Below are positions 17,154 through 24,147 of a stretch of 64,000 nt of DNA, piece after piece (the first letter of the stretch is position 1; each line of letters opens with the position of its first letter). The stretch covers positions 1,691,423 to 1,755,422 of the forward strand of contig NC_014253.1 of the NCBI RefSeq assembly GCF_000196655.1, given 5' to 3'. The position numbers were made by a program, and so were the translations under genes. The notes under the pieces were generated by a model. It made no database searches. It was not told the origin of the DNA and worked only from the letters and a program-made list of their open reading frames with translations. This DNA is from Methanohalobium evestigatum Z-7303. GTDB taxonomy: Archaea; Halobacteriota; Methanosarcinia; Methanosarcinales; Methanosarcinaceae.

Positions 17154-17403
17154 TATGAACCCTTCTTTATAACAGAAATTTCGTTTGATTATTTCTACTC
17201 TTATATACGTTTGAAAATTATATAACATAACTTCAAGTAATATATCAAAGTCTTTAATATTAAAAAAAAGCCTGATGATATCAAAGGTATTGATGATATT
17301 AATATCAAAATTTGAATGACAATGGTTAGAGGTAGATTGAATCAAAAATATGGAATCTACTAACAGGATACTTTTTTAAGTGATAATTATAACAATTAAC
17401 AAT
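17154..17403. other. promoter region of the ramA-like operon
   Basis: No gene. It contains the shared 29-nt element at 17220-17248 and several short runs of ATTAATATTAAA-like sequence upstream of it. Confidence 0.5.
17220..17248 (-). promoter_or_regulatory. shared promoter element, ramA-like operon copy
   Basis: On the minus strand this reads from TTTGATATATTACTTGAAG into TTATGTTATAT. It matches 23174-23202 upstream of the fused methyltransferase gene at 27 of 29 bases. It lies 67 nt before the ramA-like ATG. The part nearest the gene (TTATAT) can be the TATA box, and the outer part can be a regulator site. The adjacent Msr-type protein is the obvious candidate to bind it (inference). Confidence 0.65.
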
Positions 17404-17502
17404 TTAAAATTGGGTAAAAATAAAATAGAATACAGTAGCCACTACAAACAGGACGTATAGATACATTACAAATGTATCAGGATTAAAATCTGATTTTTTC
17501 AA
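17404..17502 (-). CDS. predicted small membrane peptide, 32 residues
   Basis: A short frame: TTG start at 17502 with GTGGGGGT 7-14 nt upstream, then KKSDFNPDTF and a single hydrophobic segment (FVMYLYVLFVVATVFYFIF), ending at TAA 17404. This is one transmembrane helix with a short polar N terminus. It lies 39 nt after the chaperonin-like gene on the same strand, so it may be the last gene of that operon. The strong ribosome site and clean single-helix pattern support it. No function is known. Confidence 0.5.
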   Translation of the reverse strand: MKKSDFNPDTFVMYLYVLFVVATVFYFIFTQF

Positions 17503-17541
17503 CTTATACCCCCACTTATTCTATAAAACTTAATTAGAATA

Positions 17542-19167
17542 TTACCTTTTTGGAACTATTTCATCTATCCTTAAGATATTAGTAGCTGTTTCTGTTGCAG
17601 AAATTATAGCCAGTTTTTTAATAGTAACTGAATCATATAACGGTGGATTGTTGTTAACAACCTGACCTGACACATCGATTCTTGAATCAATACCCTTATT
17701 GTAATAAGAATTCATATCTGCAATAGAATCTATTGGGTTCATGCCCATATTGAATGCAAGTATTCTGGGAATCTGTTCCAGTGCTTTTGCATATTCCATC
17801 ACTGCAAGCTGTTCTTTACCATCAATTGTTGATGCATATAGTTTAAGCATTTGTGAAAGTCCAAATTCTATACCCCCTCCTCCAGCAACAACTAATCCAT
17901 TTTTGAGAATAAATGCAGCATTATTCAGTGCATCATCTGCTGCTTCCTCCACTTTTTCAAGATTATATTTAACAGGTTCCCAGATAATAATAGTTGTTAT
18001 CATTTTACTGTTTACTGTTACATATACCAGATGTTCACCGTTTTCCTTTTTAACCTCTATTTTATCGGCATATCCAATTGATTTTGTTAAATCATCTTTT
18101 ATAGATGATATTCCAGCGTCTGTTGCTCTGGAGAGTTTCTCAATATCATTTACCTTCATCTTCTTGAACATCAATATATTATTTTTAGTAAGTAAAAACT
18201 CTATATATGGGTCAACCTCACCCTCACAAAAAACCAAATCAGCACCTGTTTCAAGGATTTTATCAGCATAATTTTTCAAAATAGTCTTGCGACATTCTTC
18301 AAACTGGTAAGCCGTTCCAAATGAATCCATATTTATATTATGTTGCGGATTTAGATATTCACTATCCACTTTAAGGTCATGATTTAATATTAAAACGTTA
18401 GGAGATTCAATATAATCAGGCATTTCAAATCTTGCAGGTTTCTCGTCCAGAATAACTCCATTTAAAGAAACAATTCCAGAAGCTCCTGTCTTTTTAATTA
18501 TTCTTACGTTATCGTTTAAATCCAAATCTGTATTTTCTGACATAGCATTTAATCGTTTGATGGAATCAATCATGATTTTTGCAAGTCTTTCAGCCTGATG
18601 GGTTTCTATACCTTTACTTGAGGCTGCAGCAAAAACCGCAGAATAAGTATCTTCCTGTGATTTAACTGATTTAGTTTCAAATTGAAGGATTTCGTAAGAT
18701 TTGTTAAGTGCTTTCTGGTAACCATCTATTATAATAGTTGGATGGATACCTCTATTTATGAGTGGAATCGCCCTGTTAACCAATGTAGCCGCCAGAAGAA
18801 CCGCTGTTTTGGTACCGTCTCCGCAGGTTTTATCCATAGAACCTGCAAGGTCTTTTAAGGATGTTACCACAGGGTGCAGTATGTCGGTTTCTTCAAGTAT
18901 GGTTTTCCCATCATTGGTTAGATAAATATCGTTGACTGGATTAAGTATAATTTTATTGAAACCTCTGGGTCCAAATGATGAACTCAACAAATCTATTATC
19001 TTACTGCATACACTATCCAGATGGTTTATAAATTCCTGTCCTCCCACTACATTTTCAATCCCCACCTTTTCACGTGCCTGCTCTACTAACCCTTCTAAAC
19101 TGTCTGAACTTATATTTGAATCAGTTTGGCACCTGTGTACCGGTTTTGATACTGTGTTTTCCATCAT
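17542..19167 (-). CDS. divergent group II chaperonin (thermosome-like Hsp60)
   Basis: 541 residues from the ATG at 19167, which has AGGTGA 5 nt upstream. Nucleotide-binding signatures of thermosome/CCT subunits are present: GPRGFNKII, LTNDGKTIL, CGDGTKTAVLLA (one T of GDGTTT replaced by K), the DDAL hydrolysis Asp in EEAADDALNN, and GGGGIEFG for GGGAxE. The end (ATNILRIDEIV) matches the family. It also has an N-terminal extension of about 30-40 residues. It overlaps the HyuA-like gene by 47 nt and is in the methyltransferase operon, not a stress operon. It is probably a specialised folding factor. Unusual Hsp60 forms are known from Methanosarcina acetivorans. Confidence 0.88.
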   Translation of the reverse strand: MMENTVSKPVHRCQTDSNISSDSLEGLVEQAREKVGIENVVGGQEFINHLDSVCSKIIDLLSSSFGPRGFNKIILNPVNDIYLTNDGKTILEETDILHPVVTSLKDLAGSMDKTCGDGTKTAVLLAATLVNRAIPLINRGIHPTIIIDGYQKALNKSYEILQFETKSVKSQEDTYSAVFAAASSKGIETHQAERLAKIMIDSIKRLNAMSENTDLDLNDNVRIIKKTGASGIVSLNGVILDEKPARFEMPDYIESPNVLILNHDLKVDSEYLNPQHNINMDSFGTAYQFEECRKTILKNYADKILETGADLVFCEGEVDPYIEFLLTKNNILMFKKMKVNDIEKLSRATDAGISSIKDDLTKSIGYADKIEVKKENGEHLVYVTVNSKMITTIIIWEPVKYNLEKVEEAADDALNNAAFILKNGLVVAGGGGIEFGLSQMLKLYASTIDGKEQLAVMEYAKALEQIPRILAFNMGMNPIDSIADMNSYYNKGIDSRIDVSGQVVNNNPPLYDSVTIKKLAIISATETATNILRIDEIVPKR

Positions 19168-21112
19168 AATTTTCACCTGTCACTTTATTAATAGGTTTAC
19201 CGACACCAATACCCACCAGTTTTGTTTCTATCGGAGACCCCATACCTTTGCCGATTTCATTTTCATCAAGATTGAACTGGATACTGTCTTCATCCAGATC
19301 ATAGCTTTTCATATACCCAAAAACTATTCTTTTAGTAAGGTCAAGGGCATAATCTTTGGCTTTTTCATAGCTTTCAAAAATTTCTCTACCGGATTCAGAA
19401 AATACCACATATTTACTGCTTCCCAGTTTATAGGGCTTTATAGACGTTTCTGTCCTATAGATAACATTCCCCATTAGTGCACCTACCGCATTTCCTACCT
19501 CAGAATAATCGGGAGCTATAAACTCTGCTTCCAGAAAAGTGTTCAAATCATTCAAGTAGGCTTTAACAGGTGCACCTATCAACACAATAGGCAGGTTCAT
19601 TTTCATATTAAGATATGAGGATTTGTTCAATAATTTGCCTATATCAGATTTTTCGACATCATCTGCAAAAAAGGATACAAGATTTAGTGAAATTGTCCTT
19701 ATAACTTCCTCTTTTATATAGGAACTGAATGAACCTGGATTCATATTAATATGGTATGAAAGTAATTCAGCACCGATTTTAGAGGCTTTTGCATTCCATT
19801 TGGTGTAATCATTAAGAACATGGAGTGCATCAGTCGGAGTGAAACCTATTTGGCTGATATATTTGTTCTGTTCCAGTAACCTTAATATATTCGAAAACAT
19901 CAAAGGATGATCTTGAGACCTATTTGCTATATCAGAAATTGATAAAGGTTCATCGGATTCTGTTATTATATCAAATATTTTTTCCTCATAGCTTCCCAAC
20001 TCATGAGTGGTTTTTACTGAACCATTGTTCATGAAAAACGTGGTTGGCTGTATAACATCATCCATGATTCGTTTGGATATCTTTTTTTTATTGGTTTCCA
20101 ATTTGTCTGTTATCTGGGGATATTCAGATGCCGCCTGACACAAAGGAACAACCCTTTTTGGACCGGTATATGCCTTTTTCTGAATCCATACATGGCTATC
20201 CCCACCCATTGCGGATGTATCCATATTTATGGCTTTAACCATCGTCTTCCAGCCACCCACCACAGCCCCTGTTTCACTTATCTCTGGTATCCCATCTGAC
20301 ATGAAGGAAACGTCAGTACTCGTACCCCCAACATCAATGGTTGCACAGGTATCAAGATTTGTGAGATGTGAAGCTCCTACAAGACTTGCAGCCGGACCAG
20401 AAAAAATCGTTTCAACCGGTTTCTTCAAAGCTTCTTCTATTTTTATAAGGGAACCATCACATTTCATCATCATTAATGTTGCAGTGATGTTTTTTTCGTC
20501 CATAACAGAATGTATTGATTTTATAAACTGATTAGTTTCAGGGATTAACTGGGCATTTAGTAAAGCCGTTACAGACCTTTCATATGCTCCAAGATCCTGG
20601 GACAGTTCATGTCCACAAACAACAGGAAGTTCTGTAAGATTTTGAACCAATTTTTTTACACGCAGTTCATGTTCAGGATTTCTCACTCCAAAATAGGAAG
20701 ATATTGCAAATGAGGACACTTTTGATTTGTTGGCAAGGATAAATTCTTTAAGTGTATCAAGGTCATTTAGTGGTTCGATTTCATCTCCGTTTGCGTCATG
20801 TCCACCACTAACAGATATTACTACATCTGTAGATAATTTTTTATGTATGGAATAACCAATAAGTATTAAACCTGCTTGTCTGCCTTTTCTTTCAAGAATG
20901 GAATTTGTTGCAAGTGTAGTGGACACTGATACAAACTTTACATCTTCCAAATACTTACTGTTTAAACCATTTAGTGCATTTTTAATACCGGTTATCAGTT
21001 CAGGATACGTAGTCAGAGATTTGTTTGTATCCATTACAGTACCAGTTGATATATCCATGATTATAGTGTCTGTATAAGTCCCACCCGTGTCAACGCCCAG
21101 TCCAAAATTCAT
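19121..21112 (-). CDS. HyuA-like hydantoinase/oxoprolinase-family ATPase
   Basis: 663 residues. The N terminus GVDTGGTYTDTIIM is the phosphate-1 motif of the hydantoinase A family. DLGAYERSVTALLNAQL and DVGGTSTDVSFM are further family blocks. TPTDALHVLNDYTKW marks the central domain, preceded by a small helix-turn-helix-like stretch. The family couples ATP hydrolysis to ring opening or activates small molecules, but the activity of methanogen members beside methyltransferases is unknown. It starts 58 nt after the fused methyltransferase stop, with AAGGTG upstream, and overlaps the chaperonin start. A role in activating or repairing the corrinoid protein is inference, based on the related ASKHA fold of the RamA ATPase domain. 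Confidence 0.87.
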   Translation of the reverse strand: MNFGLGVDTGGTYTDTIIMDISTGTVMDTNKSLTTYPELITGIKNALNGLNSKYLEDVKFVSVSTTLATNSILERKGRQAGLILIGYSIHKKLSTDVVISVSGGHDANGDEIEPLNDLDTLKEFILANKSKVSSFAISSYFGVRNPEHELRVKKLVQNLTELPVVCGHELSQDLGAYERSVTALLNAQLIPETNQFIKSIHSVMDEKNITATLMMMKCDGSLIKIEEALKKPVETIFSGPAASLVGASHLTNLDTCATIDVGGTSTDVSFMSDGIPEISETGAVVGGWKTMVKAINMDTSAMGGDSHVWIQKKAYTGPKRVVPLCQAASEYPQITDKLETNKKKISKRIMDDVIQPTTFFMNNGSVKTTHELGSYEEKIFDIITESDEPLSISDIANRSQDHPLMFSNILRLLEQNKYISQIGFTPTDALHVLNDYTKWNAKASKIGAELLSYHINMNPGSFSSYIKEEVIRTISLNLVSFFADDVEKSDIGKLLNKSSYLNMKMNLPIVLIGAPVKAYLNDLNTFLEAEFIAPDYSEVGNAVGALMGNVIYRTETSIKPYKLGSSKYVVFSESGREIFESYEKAKDYALDLTKRIVFGYMKSYDLDEDSIQFNLDENEIGKGMGSPIETKLVGIGVGKPINKVTGENYDGKHSIKTGTQVPN

Positions 21113-21170
21113 TTTTACACCTTTTTTATTTATTCAATTCATAAAAAAATTAGAACAATAGAGGAAAATA

Positions 21171-23093
21171 TCACCCCATTGTCTTTTTCTGAAGCCCTGG
21201 ACCTTTTTCTTTAACAAGGTCTATCATTTCTTTGACACCTGTCAGTGAACCACCCGGTGGTATCTCACAACCTGTGGACACAACATACTTTGACTGCAAA
21301 CCATTTTCATTCAATGTGTTAAGTGCCCCAGTCAGTACATTATCAGTGTCGCTTTTTATCTTGTCAATCGTCTCAGAAGAATTATCCATGAACTGTATAG
21401 GATCCACTTCACCCATCATACAACATTCATGACCATATTTTGGTATAAGATCTGAATAGTTCTTTGAACCCTGTTCTCTTTCATTGGGATAGTATGCATA
21501 ACTGAAGAGGTCTGTTCCGAATTTACTAATCTGGGTGTCATAATGGACTGAATCAGCGCAGCTGTGAATCATGTACGGCTGGTCATATTTTTTAAACAAT
21601 GGTACATGTTTATCCACAATAAATTTACCATCGAATTTCCAGTAGTCATCTTCAGACATTATTTTGTTGTTAGACCAGAGATTATCTATACATAATGCAT
21701 CACATGCATCCTCTTCAAAGAATTTCTCTGTGACCAAATTGACATAATCAGCACATTTATCTACTGCATCACGTACGACCTCTGGATTTGTTTTCATATC
21801 CATCATTACTCTGTCTGCACCCATTAACTGGGTCAGGGTCAAAAGTGGACCTTCATGGAAACCTACAACCGGTTTTCCGATTTCATGCAGTTTCTCTTTT
21901 GCAAGTTTAGTTGCCTGTACAAGTTCGTAAGCACGTGTTCCTTCTTTTACTTCTGGAACCTCTATTTCCTCATAATCTTCAAGATGTCCTTTAGAGGATG
22001 GTGTATCTTCTTCAGGATATGTTATTTCACAACCAAGGTCACCAGCTGTAATCGATAGGTCTATCAGACCTACAAACATATCATAATCCAGATACTTGGC
22101 ACCTGCATAGGCAGACTGTGCAAACATTTCAGGATCGATTGCGTACTGTTTATATGTTGTTGGTACAAACTTTCTTGTTACACCACATGCCAGTGGATAA
22201 ACTGGGAGACGGTCTACCTTTTTATCTGCAAGTGAACTGGTAACTCTTTCTATAGATGTCATCTCCTCTTTTCCTTTCGTACCTACACTTTCAACTTCAT
22301 CTATTATTTCTTTGGCAGTTTCCCTTCCTATATCCACTTCTTCAGAAACCGTCTTCTTTGCAAGTTCTTCTCTGTATTTTACCTTGCTTGTGCTGATTTT
22401 CTCTTCACTCCATCTGCGTTCAGCAGGTTCGAGTTCTTTCACAGCATCTTTTAACCAGTCTGCTGCTGAATCTGCATCAGGTAATGTAGCATCTGCACCT
22501 ATCTCATTAGCATAATCTTCAGATACAGGTGCACCCCCTACCATGACAATTACAGAATCTCTCAATCCCTCTTCTTTGAGCTTATCAATAACAGTTTCCA
22601 TACCACCCATAGTGGTAGTCATCAGAGCACTCATTGATATGGCATCAGCTTTATTCTCTTTAGCCTTTTCAACAAATTCATCAAGTTGAACATCATTTCC
22701 CAGATCAATCGCATTGAATCCGGATGCAGTCAGCATGGTTTTTACAAGGTTTTTACCGATGTCATGGACATCTCCCTGGACTGTTCCGATTATAACTATG
22801 GCTTGTTTTGATGCTTCATCGGTTTTTATATAGGGTGTAAGTTCTTTCATCCCCGCATACATGGCGTTTGAAGCTACCAGAAGATGCGGTACAAATACTT
22901 CTCCGTTCTCATATTTGTCACTCATGATAGACATACCCTTTGCCAGCCCATCGACAATTGCTTCATAGGGATCCACCACACCCCCATTTTCAATCACTTT
23001 TGTTGCCAGTTCTTTAGCAGAATCTTGGTCACCCTGAATAACTGCATTGGTTAATCCGTTTAAAATATCTTCTTTTGATTTGTTTTCTGTCAT
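21171..23093 (-). CDS. fused corrinoid protein / methyltransferase (MtsD/MtsF/MtsH type)
   Basis: 640 residues. Residues 1-90 are the helical corrinoid cap domain. Residues 95-225 are the B12-binding Rossmann domain with D108-x-H110-x-x-G113 (GDVHDIGKN), H110 being the cobalt ligand. A linker of about 60 residues follows. From about 290 to the end is a UroD-fold MtaA/MtbA-like methyltransferase with zinc ligands H510, C512 (MIHSCAD) and C609 (STGCEIPPGG). Such fusions transfer methyl groups from methyl sulfides to coenzyme M or tetrahydrosarcinapterin in Methanosarcina. No pyrrolysine-type substrate methyltransferase is nearby. The exact substrate (dimethyl sulfide, methanethiol, methylmercaptopropionate or other) is not determinable. 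The start has AGGAAG upstream. It is the first gene of the operon. Confidence 0.9.
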   Translation of the reverse strand: MTENKSKEDILNGLTNAVIQGDQDSAKELATKVIENGGVVDPYEAIVDGLAKGMSIMSDKYENGEVFVPHLLVASNAMYAGMKELTPYIKTDEASKQAIVIIGTVQGDVHDIGKNLVKTMLTASGFNAIDLGNDVQLDEFVEKAKENKADAISMSALMTTTMGGMETVIDKLKEEGLRDSVIVMVGGAPVSEDYANEIGADATLPDADSAADWLKDAVKELEPAERRWSEEKISTSKVKYREELAKKTVSEEVDIGRETAKEIIDEVESVGTKGKEEMTSIERVTSSLADKKVDRLPVYPLACGVTRKFVPTTYKQYAIDPEMFAQSAYAGAKYLDYDMFVGLIDLSITAGDLGCEITYPEEDTPSSKGHLEDYEEIEVPEVKEGTRAYELVQATKLAKEKLHEIGKPVVGFHEGPLLTLTQLMGADRVMMDMKTNPEVVRDAVDKCADYVNLVTEKFFEEDACDALCIDNLWSNNKIMSEDDYWKFDGKFIVDKHVPLFKKYDQPYMIHSCADSVHYDTQISKFGTDLFSYAYYPNEREQGSKNYSDLIPKYGHECCMMGEVDPIQFMDNSSETIDKIKSDTDNVLTGALNTLNENGLQSKYVVSTGCEIPPGGSLTGVKEMIDLVKEKGPGLQKKTMG

Positions 23094-23126
23094 CTTCCTG
23101 CCTCACTAAATTATTATTCACTATAA

Positions 23127-23139
23127 GGCGCTAAGCGCC
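23127..23139 (-). promoter_or_regulatory. perfect short hairpin in the methyltransferase leader
   Basis: GGCGCTAAGCGCC is a perfect 6-bp palindrome with a one-base centre. It lies 34-46 nt before the start codon and downstream of the predicted TATA box, so it is in the 5' leader. Its GC content stands out from the AT-rich surroundings. It may be a post-transcriptional element or an operator. Confidence 0.5.
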
Positions 23140-23173
23140 ATAGTATTACATTAACCAATTAAGAGGGCAGAAT

Positions 23174-23202
23174 ATATAACATAACTTAAAGTAATATATT
23201 AA
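23174..23202 (-). promoter_or_regulatory. shared promoter element, methyltransferase operon copy
   Basis: Same element as at 17220-17248, with two mismatches in 29. It lies 81 nt before the ATG. The expected transcription start, about 25 nt further on, leaves a leader of about 55 nt containing the 23127 hairpin. Confidence 0.65.
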
Positions 23203-23354
23203 GCAAATCAATATTATTAAAGTTGAAAACAAAGTTAAAGACTCAAATATTATTAAACACGTTAATTTCATTAACGTACAATTAATATTCACAACAGGAT
23301 TAAAAACCGTTATTGATAACAAATAAAAACAGATACAAGATAAATATTACAATG
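23203..23354. other. spacer between methyltransferase promoter and regulator gene
   Basis: AT-rich, with repeated ATTATTAAA-like words at 23210-23265 that could be further regulator contacts. No gene. Confidence 0.3.
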
Positions 23355-24131
23355 TTACTTTTCTGCTTTGTTTTTATAGTACTCAAACAGTTCCTTTGCC
23401 CATTGTAACGCACATGAGTCAAAACTAATCAGCTTCTTGTGGTCAAATACACCTTCTTCATTAAAAAGTGAAACCAACATCATGTCATCGGTTATAACTA
23501 AGGTAGCTGGTTTTATTATATTGTCGTCACATATGTACAAATATCCGTTGTCAGAACCGGATATAATATGATGTTCTTCTGAAAATTCATCTTTTAACCG
23601 CTCGAAAACTGATTTTGTGAGGATGAGTTCAAAACTGACACCCCTTTTAACCAGATCTGTGAATGTAGTTGGTAATTCTGGGCAGAAAAACGAATAAAAT
23701 GTCATAACATACTGTGTTGATTTTAAACTTTCTACGAGTTCATTTGGAGGCTCAAATAAATGGCTTAAGTCCGGTTCTATCAATCTGCTATGACCTATTT
23801 CTTCAAATCTATCAAGAAGGTTTGAAGGGATTGCTCTTAAATCCCGGGTTTCCCAGTAATGTTTATTTTCACCATAGACATTTAATGTATCCAATAATGG
23901 CTTCATTTTTTTTACTATAACATTTCCTATGGTAGTCAATTCATAAACATCGGCATTATGAGTAACCAATCCCTGATCCATGAGTATTTTCATTTGTGTC
24001 ATTATTGCACTGGTATTGGTTGCAAGTTCATCTTTAATATCATCTATATTCTTGGGTCCATCTAATAAATACATCAAAATATTTTTTCTTTTATCAGACA
24101 GAAACAATGTACCCAATAATGCTGCTTTCAT
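23355..24131 (-). CDS. Msr-type methyltransferase-specific transcription regulator (wHTH-FilR1)
   Basis: 258 residues from the ATG at 24131, with GAGTGA 5 nt upstream (an in-frame GTG lies 9 nt earlier). The N-terminal 70 residues are a winged helix (LSDKRKNILMYLLDGPKN, ATNTSAIMTQMKIL). The C-terminal half is the methanogen-specific DUF1724/FilR1 domain (ETRDLRAIPSNLL, ITDDMMLVSLF). Msr regulators in Methanosarcina acetivorans control the fused methyl sulfide methyltransferase genes they sit beside, which is the arrangement here. It follows the sensor kinase gene by about 16 nt, so kinase and regulator are co-expressed. Confidence 0.88.
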   Translation of the reverse strand: MKAALLGTLFLSDKRKNILMYLLDGPKNIDDIKDELATNTSAIMTQMKILMDQGLVTHNADVYELTTIGNVIVKKMKPLLDTLNVYGENKHYWETRDLRAIPSNLLDRFEEIGHSRLIEPDLSHLFEPPNELVESLKSTQYVMTFYSFFCPELPTTFTDLVKRGVSFELILTKSVFERLKDEFSEEHHIISGSDNGYLYICDDNIIKPATLVITDDMMLVSLFNEEGVFDHKKLISFDSCALQWAKELFEYYKNKAEK

Positions 24132-24147
24132 TTTATTCACTCGCCAA

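Noticed and set aside
17154-17345. N-terminal extension of the RamA-like protein to 17345
   Set aside because: The extra 64 residues are low-complexity, overlap the promoter element, and lie before the conserved ATPase N terminus.
21171-23093. Pyrrolysine-containing methylamine methyltransferase
   Set aside because: No in-frame amber codon; the gene is a corrinoid/UroD-fold fusion, not MtmB, MtbB or MttB.
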